From NCBI GenBank assembly GCA_951394045.1, contig OX595985.1, forward strand, positions 1,984,001 to 2,048,000: a stretch of DNA of 64,000 nucleotides, given 5' to 3'. Below, one piece after another: positions 36,701 through 45,863 of the stretch (its first letter is position 1; the number at the start of each line of letters is the position of its first letter). Below the pieces are notes generated by a model. The model was not told where the DNA came from. It searched no databases and saw nothing but the letters and a program-made list of their open reading frames with translations. Source of the DNA: Nitzschia sp. DOCU1 (lineage: Eukaryota; Bacillariophyta; Bacillariophyceae; Bacillariales; Bacillariaceae). The translations under genes were made by a program, and so were the position numbers.

Positions 36701-39643
36701 ATGTTGCAACCTCCTGGCTCTTCCACTGGACCCAAAAAGACGTACGCCTCGAACCGCCGAAAGGCGGAAGAGACTCCGGATGAGGCTCTTCGTCAATTGC
36801 AACGTAGCCCTCCCAACAAGAAGTGTGCCGATTGTGGTTCGAAATTGCCTCAATGTGTCAACTTGACAGTTGGATCTTTTGTCTGCATTTCTTGTGCTGG
36901 TGTTCTTCGCGAGGTGAACCACCGAGTCAAAGGCATTGGACATTCGACTTTTACTCAGGAAGAAGTCGACAAGCTCAAGACTACCGACAATGATAAGATC
37001 AATGCGCATTGGATGGCCAGGTACAATCCCCACGAAGAAAGGATGAAACCACCGGAAGGAAACCAGAATCAGCAGCATTTGAAGGCATGGATTCTCCGCA
37101 AGTATCAAGAGAAGGCGTGGGTTGCTGGTGGAGGACCGCCTCCCGGTGGTGCCCGTCGTCCTCCTCCCCAGCAAGGAAGAGGAGGAGGGAGAGGAAGGGG
37201 CCCAGCGCCTGGGCGACGCCCGAATCAGCCGCAGCCGACCATGGTGCAAATGCCACCTGCAAATCAGGCGCCACCCCAACAGGATTTATTCGATGCCTTT
37301 GGTGGGGGTCCGCCGGCTCCTGCACCTGCCGCCAGCAATGACGGTTGGGATGCCTTTGGAGGATCCGGTCAGCAGCAGGCGCAACAACCGCATGATCCAT
37401 TTGCGCAGCCCCCAGCACCGGCACAGCAACAAAACTTTGCCAACTTTGGTGGTGGTGGCCAGCCGCCCCAACAGCAGCAGCAACAGCAAAGTAACTTTGC
37501 CAACTTTTCGTCGCCAGGGCCTCCTCCTCAACAACAACAACCACAAGATCCGTTTGCGCCACATCCTCCAGTTCAGCAACAGCAAAACTTTGCCAATTTT
37601 GGTGGACAGCAGCCGCAGCAAGTGCCTCCACAACAGCAGCAGCAACAACAACAGTTTGGCAATTTTGCAAACTTTAACCAACCACAGGGCGGTGGTCCCC
37701 CACCACAACAGCAGCAACCTCCTCAGGGACAGCAGCAGCAGCAGTTTGGTAACTTTGGGCAGCAAGGTGTTGGTGGTGGGCAGCCGAATATGATGATGCC
37801 TCCACAGCAGCAACAGCAACAACCGCCCCAGGGGCAGCCTGGTGGTCAACAGTTTGGAAACTTTGGTGGTCCGCCACCTCCGCAGCAGCAACAACAACAA
37901 CAACCGCAAGGATTTGCAGCATTTGACCAGATGCAGTCGCCTCCGAAGCAGCAACAACAACAACCTCCGATGCCAGGACAGCAGCAGCCACAAATGGGGG
38001 GAATGCAACCGCCTCAGCAGCAGCAACAACCTCCGATGCCAGGACAGCAGCAACCGCAAATGGGGGGAATGCAACCGCCTCAGCAGCAGCAAGGGTTTGC
38101 TGCCTTTGACCAGATGCAATCGCCTCAAAAGCCCCCGGCACCGGCCCAGCAACCGCAAATGGGAGGAATGCAGCAACCTCAGCAGCAACCGCAGTCTGGC
38201 TTTGGAGCATTTGGCCAAATGCCACCTCAACAACAAATGGGAGGAATGCCCCAGCAGCAGCCAGGTGGTCAACCGCCAAACATGCAACAGCCACAGATGG
38301 GTGGCATGCCTCCGCCTCAGCAGCAATCTGGTTTTGGTGCGTTTGATCAGATGCAACAGCAAGCTCCTCCGCAAATGCAGCAGCCTGGAGGCACCCCGTC
38401 TATGCAAATGAATAGCATGCCCGCCGCCGGACAGCCTGCCCCTGCCCCGATGGACAACTCGGTCCCGAACGCGCAAAAGATAGATGATGCTTTCTCCAAT
38501 CTTAGTATTGGTAACGACGCGCCGGCCCCTGCCATGGCCACTCCCAACAAGCCCATGGCAAACGATAAGTCGACTACTGCGAAGGATTCCAGGTATTCTG
38601 CGGAGCAAGTGGTTTGTTACAAGAGCAATGGAGATCGTTTCAAGGCCAAGGTCGTCAAGGTTCATTTGGACGACGCTCTTGAGCCATTTTACACTATCTT
38701 GCTCGAGTTTGGTAAGGAAAAGCAGACAGACGATGGCCACTTGGAAGAGCTGAACCCTCTTTACGATAAGGTCACGTCAAAACTCTTGGCACTGTCGGGA
38801 GATCAACTTTCAAAAGTCGAACAGTTTATTTCCCAACTCCCACCTTCGCAAGCTCCTGCGGCGTCGTCGGCTCCCACAAATCAAGCAGTCAACAGTTCCT
38901 TTGGAGGTATCCAACAGGCACCTAGCACCAGTGGCATTCCTACAACTGTGGCAGCGCCTCATTCGCCGGGAGGCATGTCTCAAATGTCGCAGCTCTCCCA
39001 GCCACCGACGGTTCAATCGCAAGCTCCGGCACAGCCTGGTGCGGGAATGGGAATGTCCAATGGTTTTGGTGGCGGTTTGAGCACCATTCCTAGCCCGGGA
39101 GCCTTGACGGGCCCCGAGTCGATTCCGAACATGGGGAACTTGCCAGCTCCCCCGCTGGTTTCGCAAATGAATTCCCCGCCTCCACAGCAGGGAATGCCGC
39201 AGCAGCAAATGATGAATAATCAGCAGATGCAGCCGCAGATGGGATTTGCGCCGCAACAGCAGCAGCAATTCGGACAGAATGCTGGCATGATGCCGCCGGG
39301 AGGACAAGGAATGCAGCAAATGCAGGCTCCCCAGCAGCAAGGGATGCCACCCGGACAGGGCATGCCGTACCAGCAGCAGATGATGGGAAATCCACAAATG
39401 CAAATGGGTTATCCTCCGCAGCAGCAACAACAACAACCAGGCATGATGAACAACCAGCAACAGCCGCAGCAAGGACAGTTTGGACAAAATCCAGGCATGA
39501 TGCCTCAAATGCAAGGAATGCCACAACAACAAATGCAGCCTCCGCAACAGGGTATGCCAAAGCAGCAAATGATGAATAACCAGCCGCCGCCGATGGCTCA
39601 GCCCCCGTTGTCGCCACAAGGGAACCCTTTTGACATGTACTAA
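36701..39643 (+). CDS. ArfGAP-domain protein with Q-rich FG/DPF/NPF tail and Tudor-like segment
   Basis: 980 residues, one exon, start ATG 36701. Residues ~28-140 are an ArfGAP zinc domain: CADCGSKLPQCVNLTVGSFVCISCAG with the family Arg in the GVLREVNHRVKGIG segment, then KAWILRKYQEKAWV. ArfGAPs stimulate GTP hydrolysis by Arf proteins in vesicle traffic. Residues 150-620 are Gln/Pro/Gly-rich with repeated FANFGG and WDAFGG motifs, DPF motifs (HDPFAQ, QDPFAP) of the kind bound by AP-2 appendages, and a 66-bp tandem duplication. A structured Tudor-like stretch lies near 630-690 (VVCYKSNGDRFKAKVVKVHL). The C-terminus NPFDMY carries an EH-binding NPF. Similar in plan to AGFG/Hrb proteins. Confidence 0.85.
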   Translation: MLQPPGSSTGPKKTYASNRRKAEETPDEALRQLQRSPPNKKCADCGSKLPQCVNLTVGSFVCISCAGVLREVNHRVKGIGHSTFTQEEVDKLKTTDNDKINAHWMARYNPHEERMKPPEGNQNQQHLKAWILRKYQEKAWVAGGGPPPGGARRPPPQQGRGGGRGRGPAPGRRPNQPQPTMVQMPPANQAPPQQDLFDAFGGGPPAPAPAASNDGWDAFGGSGQQQAQQPHDPFAQPPAPAQQQNFANFGGGGQPPQQQQQQQSNFANFSSPGPPPQQQQPQDPFAPHPPVQQQQNFANFGGQQPQQVPPQQQQQQQQFGNFANFNQPQGGGPPPQQQQPPQGQQQQQFGNFGQQGVGGGQPNMMMPPQQQQQQPPQGQPGGQQFGNFGGPPPPQQQQQQQPQGFAAFDQMQSPPKQQQQQPPMPGQQQPQMGGMQPPQQQQQPPMPGQQQPQMGGMQPPQQQQGFAAFDQMQSPQKPPAPAQQPQMGGMQQPQQQPQSGFGAFGQMPPQQQMGGMPQQQPGGQPPNMQQPQMGGMPPPQQQSGFGAFDQMQQQAPPQMQQPGGTPSMQMNSMPAAGQPAPAPMDNSVPNAQKIDDAFSNLSIGNDAPAPAMATPNKPMANDKSTTAKDSRYSAEQVVCYKSNGDRFKAKVVKVHLDDALEPFYTILLEFGKEKQTDDGHLEELNPLYDKVTSKLLALSGDQLSKVEQFISQLPPSQAPAASSAPTNQAVNSSFGGIQQAPSTSGIPTTVAAPHSPGGMSQMSQLSQPPTVQSQAPAQPGAGMGMSNGFGGGLSTIPSPGALTGPESIPNMGNLPAPPLVSQMNSPPPQQGMPQQQMMNNQQMQPQMGFAPQQQQQFGQNAGMMPPGGQGMQQMQAPQQQGMPPGQGMPYQQQMMGNPQMQMGYPPQQQQQQPGMMNNQQQPQQGQFGQNPGMMPQMQGMPQQQMQPPQQGMPKQQMMNNQPPPMAQPPLSPQGNPFDMY
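37967..38098 (+). repeat. 66-bp tandem duplication in the Q-rich ArfGAP tail
   Basis: Two adjacent near-identical units start with CCGATGCCAGGACAGCAGCA at 37967 and 38033 and encode MPGQQQPQMGGMQPPQQQQ-type repeats. The second unit diverges at its end. Differences are mostly synonymous. Confidence 0.8.
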
Positions 39644-39714
39644 GCTCCAAGAAAATAAACGAACTACTAGATGTAGATAACAAGGAACATGTATCATCAA
39701 TACTAGCATACGAT

Positions 39715-40520
39715 CTATTGTCGACCTCTGCCTCGTCCTCTTCCGGCAAAGCCTCCTCGACCTCCTCCACCTCGGCCGGGAGAAAAGCCACCTCGACCGC
39801 CCCCACGGCCGCTGAAGGAACGACCACCACCTCGTCCACCACCAGGCGGGCCTCTGCAATCACAGCAAGAATTTAGCAAAAACAGAATGAGATCATTCAT
39901 GACTACCAACGCTAAACTCTTTTCCATATTCAAGCCACGTTCGTACCTGCCTCCACCTCGTCCCCCGCCACGACCTCCACCGCGGCCACCTCCACGTCCA
40001 CCGCCACCACCGGCGCTAGGATTTGTAAATCGAATCAAAGGCAGCAACTTGTCCGTTCCTACGTAGACCAGATCGTTTGGTTGAAAGCTCTTGCTTAGCA
40101 CTCCAGGATCCATTTTGACTGTGATAAATACCTCTGTCACTTTGCCGAGGATTTCATCGACTTTTCCGATTTTCCTCTTGTTTTCAAGATATACCCCCGC
40201 GTTGAAGTATGGCACCTTGTCGGGCAGCGTCCATCGGCAAACTAACTCAGACTCGCAGTCATGAAGCACCGATCCAGCCTCTAGAGAAATAATAGATAGA
40301 GATAGCAGCAACGGCGTCATGTGAGAGGAAATTTGCGTTTTTCAGACAAGAGAACACCACCATCTTTTGAATCCAAAAATCGAAACGCACCCACAATCTC
40401 CGCCGGTGGTCCTTCGTCGCGGGCGAATCGGCCTCCACCTCCACCCCTACCACCTGGGCTCCGTCCACCTCCTCTTCCACCTGGACTTCGTCCTCCTCCT
40501 CTTCCATTTCGTGCATACAT
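39715..40520 (-). CDS. GAR1: H/ACA snoRNP subunit GAR1
   Basis: Three exons: complement 40520-40391, 40280-39947 and 39853-39715, with 110- and 93-nt introns, giving 200 residues. The splice at exon 1/2 rebuilds AEIVE-AGSVLHDCESELVC. The core reads VPYFNAGVYLENKRKIGKVD, EILGKVTEVFITVKMD, and ends TDKLLPLIRF, which is the GAR1 beta-barrel. Both termini are RGG/GGR-rich (GRGGGRSPGGRGGG; RGGFSPGRGGGGRGGF), as in eukaryotic GAR1. GAR1 joins dyskerin, NOP10 and NHP2 to guide pseudouridylation of rRNA and snRNA in nucleolus and Cajal bodies. Head-to-head with a ribosome-assembly gene. Confidence 0.9.
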
Positions 40521-40806
40521 GTTCTATTTTGATTCGTTTTTGGATTGTAACTAGTTGGATCCGACAAGATGTGCAAAGGAAGCAGGCGGGAAGTCATCGT
40601 GATGGGATCATCGCTAGGATTTTGTTGCGCGTGATTTGGGTCGTCGGAGGCAAACGGTCTTGCCGTCATACGATTTCGGACGCTGGCAAGACGCTTAAAG
40701 TTCTTCCCGACCGTTCATCCGCGGAGACGACTCAAACGACCAAAACGGTTTTTCCCTCCGAGGAGGTCGCTTCGAGAGAATAATAGGAGGACGCCCTCCC
40801 ACCACG
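40521..40806. promoter_or_regulatory. Putative bidirectional promoter GAR1 / Faf1-like
   Basis: 286 nt between two divergent ATGs of nucleolar genes. No specific motif could be assigned; inferred from layout only. Confidence 0.4.
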
Positions 40807-41448
40807 ATGACAAAGAAGGACAAAGGCATCCCTTGTCATTTCCCTTGCTCCATCGCCAGTAACATGGCACCTTCCAACAAATCCAAGCCGTCTGGCAAAA
40901 AGGACGAGAAATTGGTATCCAAGTCGTCGTCGGCTACAAAAGGCAAACTGGATAGCGGAGTGCAAGTAATCAAATGTCCATTTGCGTTTCCCATCTCCAC
41001 AAAGTCGAAAAGCGGAAAACGGCCACGAGACTCACCGAATGCTACTAGTAATAGGAAGCCCAATCTACCCAACAACAAGAATAAGAAACAAGATAAATCG
41101 CTCTTGGATTGGCATGATACCGTGAAGGAAATTCGGGCGTTTGGTGCAACGGCGTTTGAGGGGAAACAAAAGCGAGACTTTCAAGACGAGCAGTATTTCA
41201 AGCTAACGGGCCGACAAAAGAAGAAACCTCAAACTCCGTTACCGATCGCCCGCGGGATCAAGAAGGCTGCGATAAAGCGAGAAGCTAGAGCACGAGAAGA
41301 AGCTCGTCAAGCAGGAATCATTCTACCAAAAACAATACGCGAACCAAAGAAGCGTGATAAGACCTACGACAATTTTGGGCCAGCACCAAGCATTGGCTTT
41401 GTGAAAGGCGGGGTGTATAAAGTGCAAAACAAGAAGCAGAAAACGTGA
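40807..41448 (+). CDS. Faf1/C1orf131-like 40S ribosome assembly protein (DUF4602)
   Basis: 213 residues, one exon; the real start may be ATG 40807 or the internal ATG 40864 (MAPSNKSKPSG). Lys/Ser-rich N-terminus, then the family core: WHDTVKEIRAFGATAFEGKQ, YFKLTGRQKKKPQTPLP, and a basic helix IKKAAIKREARAREEARQAG followed by IILPKT. Human C1orf131 and yeast Faf1 belong to the SSU processome that builds the 40S subunit in the nucleolus. The gene diverges from GAR1 across 286 nt, which fits co-regulation of ribosome-biogenesis genes. High Lys content is normal for the family. Confidence 0.75.
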   Translation: MTKKDKGIPCHFPCSIASNMAPSNKSKPSGKKDEKLVSKSSSATKGKLDSGVQVIKCPFAFPISTKSKSGKRPRDSPNATSNRKPNLPNNKNKKQDKSLLDWHDTVKEIRAFGATAFEGKQKRDFQDEQYFKLTGRQKKKPQTPLPIARGIKKAAIKREARAREEARQAGIILPKTIREPKKRDKTYDNFGPAPSIGFVKGGVYKVQNKKQKT

Positions 41449-41561
41449 TAAACTCTATTGTTACATGCTATTTGCACAACAGCTGATATTACATAGTTGG
41501 TATGAGATGTGAGCTTGCCCAGCCATAGGCGGGCATAAGGAACTACCCTCATCAGAAAGCA

Positions 41562-43205
41562 TTACACTCTTGATGGGTCATTCATGTTAAATTCTTGGAT
41601 CAGACCACTGATATCCTCAAGGAGCGGAAACAGCTCCTTGACAAACTCGAGCGAGCCGATCTTGGCTTCGTCGATAGGATCCGGAGAGTCTTCGTCTATA
41701 CAAATGCCCGAGTCATCGGAAAGGCATTCGTCCACCGTTGCCAAGTGAGAAGGATCAAAGCCGGTCATATCGAGGTAGCTTTCACTCGATATGATAAGGC
41801 TTTGCGGGCGACTGTTTTCCTCGTCATCGCTATCAACGCAGTTGAAGAAGCGGAGGAAATCGTCCCACTTACGCGTTACTTGTTTTCCAAATTGTTCCAA
41901 GGCGGCGAGGAACTCGTTGTCTAAACTCTCACCGCCCTCGGACACATCGGAAAGGCCGCGCCGAAAGCTACAGTTATCTCGATTTGCTGCAGTGTTACCA
42001 TCTGGGTGCATCTGCTGGAGAATGGCCTCAAGCGGAGGAGATCCGCCGAAGGACTGAGCAAAGACCTGTTTGGCCGCCCATCCATGATAGAGATCATACA
42101 CTTCGGCGTAGGCAGCAGCGACTCCGTCTTGGGTTGTTGCGAATGTCTGAGGGACTTGAAATAAGTTCTTGAATAAGGATGTTTGATAGTGTAGCTGGCG
42201 CTTTGTCCAGAGGAGACCGGAAGCGGCTGATTTCTCTACCAAGTGGGGGAGTTTAGGGTGCACATTGGTTTCGCGTTCGAATTCAAGTAACTGCCGAAGA
42301 GTGGGACAGGATGTAGGGTTACCCCCTAGTTTCTTTTCGTGATACTTGAAATAACAGTGGACCCCATCTTCAATCTTGGCCAAGTTTTGAAGGACGTCTC
42401 GATACGCTAGATTCAATCCCATAGCGTATCGATTATATCCATTGGGAACCAACCGGATGCACCGCCACTCGGCAAAGATGCGTACTGCAGCTGCGAAATA
42501 CAAAGCATCAACCTCTCCCTTTTTGCGCTCCCCTGTAACCATACGGCTTTGGGAATTTGCCCCTCTAGACATGGTCACAGCCATATCCATAGCCGTAACG
42601 ATGGATCGTAACAGTTGACTTTGCTGCTTCATGAACTGTTTCTTGTGGAAGTCCACTTGAGTAACATCGTTCACGTAACGGAAGATGATAACCAAGTCTT
42701 GGATCGAGAGTTTTCCAATGTAGTCGAGCTTTGCAAAGCACTCCTTTCTTGTAATAGCTTTGAGAGCAGCCCTTCTCCGGTACGATCGTATGGTGTTGCG
42801 TATTGTAGAGGATAACTTTTTGATAGTCTCGGCGGACGAAACGCGTGATAATCGACATAGAGCTTCGGCCGATGATAAAGACTTTTTCAGACTTTGTGAT
42901 GATAATGTTGATCGCTTCAAAGTTCTCCCCACCCTGAGCGAAATTCTCCGCACCGCTTCCTTAAGTTGCAAAAGCAGAGAGTTATGATGCTTTAAGACCG
43001 CGAGGATAAGGATCAGGTATGCCAGCCGCTTGAAAGGAGATACTTCTTCCTGCGCTTCCAGATAATCGCCGACATCTCTCCTCATAAAAATGGCCATGGT
43101 TGACAGCACCGCACCAACACCGATCGCCCCTCGAGGAAACGATGGCAACATGTCGAGGTCAGCCTTTTCCGCACTTGCGTGGACATGGTGATGGCTTCGG
43201 CACAT
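41562..43205 (-). CDS. GLTP-domain (glycolipid/ceramide-1-phosphate transfer-like) protein, copy 1
   Basis: 547 residues on the minus strand from ATG 43205 (or internal ATG 43151, MLPSFPRG). The N-terminus has a weakly hydrophobic stretch (FPRGAIGVGAVLSTMAIF) and a longer one (FKRLAYLILILAVL). The C-terminal half holds a GLTP fold: AVRIFAEWRCIRLVPNGYNR, then RDVLQNLAKIEDGV with Asp/Asn/Lys in the positions that bind the lipid head group, ASGLLWTKRQLHYQ with the stacking Trp, and VYDLYHGWAAKQVFAQSF with the conserved His. It ends LIQEFNMNDPSRV. GLTPs move sphingolipids between membranes. The neighbouring gene at 44-46 kb is a paralogue with the same end. Confidence 0.75.
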   Translation of the reverse strand: MCRSHHHVHASAEKADLDMLPSFPRGAIGVGAVLSTMAIFMRRDVGDYLEAQEEVSPFKRLAYLILILAVLKHHNSLLLQLKEAVRRISLRVGRTLKRSTLSSQSLKKSLSSAEALCRLSRVSSAETIKKLSSTIRNTIRSYRRRAALKAITRKECFAKLDYIGKLSIQDLVIIFRYVNDVTQVDFHKKQFMKQQSQLLRSIVTAMDMAVTMSRGANSQSRMVTGERKKGEVDALYFAAAVRIFAEWRCIRLVPNGYNRYAMGLNLAYRDVLQNLAKIEDGVHCYFKYHEKKLGGNPTSCPTLRQLLEFERETNVHPKLPHLVEKSAASGLLWTKRQLHYQTSLFKNLFQVPQTFATTQDGVAAAYAEVYDLYHGWAAKQVFAQSFGGSPPLEAILQQMHPDGNTAANRDNCSFRRGLSDVSEGGESLDNEFLAALEQFGKQVTRKWDDFLRFFNCVDSDDEENSRPQSLIISSESYLDMTGFDPSHLATVDECLSDDSGICIDEDSPDPIDEAKIGSLEFVKELFPLLEDISGLIQEFNMNDPSRV

Positions 43206-44048
43206 CGATACAGATTTCGATGGTTAACGAACCTAGATTTGGTTGGTTTAAAAATGTTATAGGCCCTATCTGGTGGCCTGGGTGACAAAGACCCCAATGT
43301 TTTCTCTCAGCCGCTAGCTTTGAATTGATGAACGCCTCCGATGTTGTTGTTCCGATTGATTGGATTTTCGCGCATCGCGATTTTGTGTGGGCTCTTGTGT
43401 CGCCAATTTCCCACGCGCCACTTTTCCCTTTTTTATCGTAGTTTCGTGATGACCTGGCCACAATCAGCGAAAGGTGTCACATCACTGGTGATGTCAGCGA
43501 ATCAAATCCCACCGTCTTTATCGTTAAATAGAAACTTCGGTAGTCTATCTTTTTAGCTACGCAGGTTGGGTGATCAGCGCTTAAGAAGTGCGAGGAATTT
43601 GTATCCGCAAGCCATACCATCGATAAATAGCAAAGATAAGCCTCCACCAGAAGTTCTCTCTCTATCGTCCGATCTTGCTGATCGATGGGATAAGTTGACA
43701 CCTGAACGTGCCGTAGGTTGCCCGATTTTGTGTCGTATTCACCACGTCGCTTCGGGGAATTGGGGATGAGAGTGAGTCAGACGTATGTCAGAATTTCCTC
43801 CCCATCCCACCAACATGTTCAACGAAGATGTCAGCTGATCAAAATGCCGGAGTAGCTACCTCTCTACCGGTAATAGTCAAAGATTGCTCTTGAGTAATAA
43901 TAGCTCCGTGGATAAAGCTAGAGCCACTCGCCTCTGCAGAATTTGTAAAATAGATATTTACTACTGGCAGCAGACGAAGCATTCTATCCTAACTTGAAAA
44001 GAACGAAAGTATTCCAAAAGAGTAGTCTATGTACAAAGGGATGGTTTC
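43206..44048. other. Intergenic between GLTP paralogues
   Basis: 843 nt: 3' UTR of copy 2 and promoter of copy 1, with an imperfect palindrome ACATCACTGGTGATGT at 43479-43494. No gene seen. Confidence 0.5.
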
Positions 44049-45863
44049 TTAGACCTTGGTCGGATCGTCCATGTTGAATTCTTCGAAGAGAACTGACAAA
44101 TCTTCCAGTAATGGCTTCGCCACTTCGAGGTAGGCAACAATATGTTCATGAGCATCGCGCTCCATGTGATCGTTTATGAATACTTCCACGTGATGGGCCG
44201 GAACGCAATCGCTTGCGTTTCCGCCTCGAACTTGTTCAGCTATTGCTTGAGGACGATGGCCAAACACGTGGCCTATCGAACCAGCAAACTTGTCCCATTC
44301 TCGGCCAAAGTGTCGACCGAGCTTTTCGAAGGGGTTCAAAGCTTCTTCTTTGTGGGTTCTAGGATTGCCGTTGTGGCATGTTGCGTGGCTCTGTGCAGAT
44401 TTCGTAACCTCCTTGAGCTTTTCGGGATTCATAACTTTGAAAATCTCGGTCGGATCAGGAGCCGCCTTGAAGCTGTACGTGAAAATCTTCTGAACGGCCC
44501 AACCGTGATACCTGTCATACACCTCGTTGTACGCAGCAGAGATGGCAGCTCGTGCTGTTTCAAATCGTGTTGGCACTTGGATGACGTTGGCAAACAACGC
44601 CGTTTGATAGTGGAGTTGCCTCCTGACCCATAGGAGCCCCATGGCAGCGCTCTTTTCCTTCAGCTGCGGAAGCTTATCGTGAACGCCCAAGTCGCTTTCG
44701 TACTGAAGGAGATCTCGCAACGTTGGGCTTGCAAGTCCGGCAGCTGCGTCTTCGGCAGAGGCATCTTGGTGTGCGATCCAATCATGCACTGCCTTTTCAA
44801 TCTTTCCGACATTCTGTACAATGTCCTTCTGGCCAAGGTTCATGCCAACGGCATAGCCCTTGTAGCCCTCTGGGACTTGCCGCAACACGCGCCACTCGGC
44901 AAAGATCCTCATGGCTGCGCAAAACTGCAGGGCGTCCACATCGCCGGCTACAGGATTGATTCCTGTAATCGGAACTTGTACGCCTCTGCCTCGAGACTTA
45001 GCTGAAGCCTCAGACATTCTTGAGATAACGTCTTTCACCCTGGAAGATACTCCTGTCATGAACTTGTTGGCGCTGAAGTCAAGACGGGTATTCTCGACAG
45101 CGTATCGGAACGCCAAGGAAACGTCTTTTAGCGTGAGCATTGCAATATCATCGAGTGCAACAAACGGCTGAGTATTGGAAAGATAAGTAGAAGGGGCTCC
45201 CCTTTTCGAAGATCTGGGGGTGCGTTGTGCTGTCTTAGCGCCGCCTCGGGTATTCAACACGGAACTGCCCGATTCAGAATCCAATTCGCTTGCGAATGCA
45301 CATCGAACTTGTTCTATTACAGAAGAAACAGACCCAAACACTCCATTCGTCCAATAATCTTCTCTTCGAAGATCAATCCCACCAGTAAAAGGCAAGATCG
45401 GGCTCAGGGCACTGGTGACTGATGAAATCGCGGCACTCCCAAGCCCCATTCGTTTCCTTGGATGTGATCTATCATGTCCGGACACGCGGTATCTAAACGC
45501 AGGCCGAATGACATCGGCGCTCAAGGCATCGTAATAGTCAGGAGACTCCAACGTATCCATCTGAGCATCCACCATATTCAAAAGTATGTCTGTCAGACTG
45601 ACGAGCAACAGCATCACAAACGATACTTTCCCAACGGTCCATGTCCGTCGATCATTCACAACCTTCATGGCTATGCTTTCCTCAAAGATCTTTTCGCCAA
45701 ACATTTCGTCGTCGTCGTCTTCTGTTAAAACAATGCCCCGCGAAAGCACTCGGCACTTCTTCTTGATCTGTCGTCGGATGGAGGTCCTTTTCTGAATCAT
45801 CATCGATGGATTCGTCGGAGGCGCAGAAAGACTGTTGACATCACAAAAAAGGGCGTGAGACAT
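44049..45863 (-). CDS. GLTP-domain protein with N-terminal membrane anchor, copy 2
   Basis: 604 residues from ATG 45863. The N-terminal ~75 residues are cytosolic and basic/acidic, then one strong membrane helix (VSFVMLLLVSLTDILLNMV). A long spacer follows, then the GLTP domain: AAMRIFAEWRVLRQVPEGYK, QKDIVQNVGKIEKAV with the D-x3-N-x2-K head-group triad, AMGLLWVRRQLHYQ with the Trp, VYDRYHGWAVQKIFTYSFKA with the His. It closes with an acidic tail ending VLFEEFNMDDPTKV. Same order and same C-terminus as copy 1, so they arose by tandem duplication. A membrane-tethered GLTP domain recalls proteins that act at contact sites; that is inference. Confidence 0.75.
   Translation of the reverse strand: MSHALFCDVNSLSAPPTNPSMMIQKRTSIRRQIKKKCRVLSRGIVLTEDDDDEMFGEKIFEESIAMKVVNDRRTWTVGKVSFVMLLLVSLTDILLNMVDAQMDTLESPDYYDALSADVIRPAFRYRVSGHDRSHPRKRMGLGSAAISSVTSALSPILPFTGGIDLRREDYWTNGVFGSVSSVIEQVRCAFASELDSESGSSVLNTRGGAKTAQRTPRSSKRGAPSTYLSNTQPFVALDDIAMLTLKDVSLAFRYAVENTRLDFSANKFMTGVSSRVKDVISRMSEASAKSRGRGVQVPITGINPVAGDVDALQFCAAMRIFAEWRVLRQVPEGYKGYAVGMNLGQKDIVQNVGKIEKAVHDWIAHQDASAEDAAAGLASPTLRDLLQYESDLGVHDKLPQLKEKSAAMGLLWVRRQLHYQTALFANVIQVPTRFETARAAISAAYNEVYDRYHGWAVQKIFTYSFKAAPDPTEIFKVMNPEKLKEVTKSAQSHATCHNGNPRTHKEEALNPFEKLGRHFGREWDKFAGSIGHVFGHRPQAIAEQVRGGNASDCVPAHHVEVFINDHMERDAHEHIVAYLEVAKPLLEDLSVLFEEFNMDDPTKV

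Noticed and set aside
38000..39800. Long minus-strand Leu/His/Arg-rich frames across the ArfGAP gene
   Set aside because: They are the antisense readings of CAG/CAA-rich coding sequence, without domains or a plausible start.
43479..43494. ACATCACTGGTGATGT palindrome as a CRE/bZIP site
   Set aside because: It departs from the TGACGTCA core and no neighbouring evidence supports regulation; kept only as a note.
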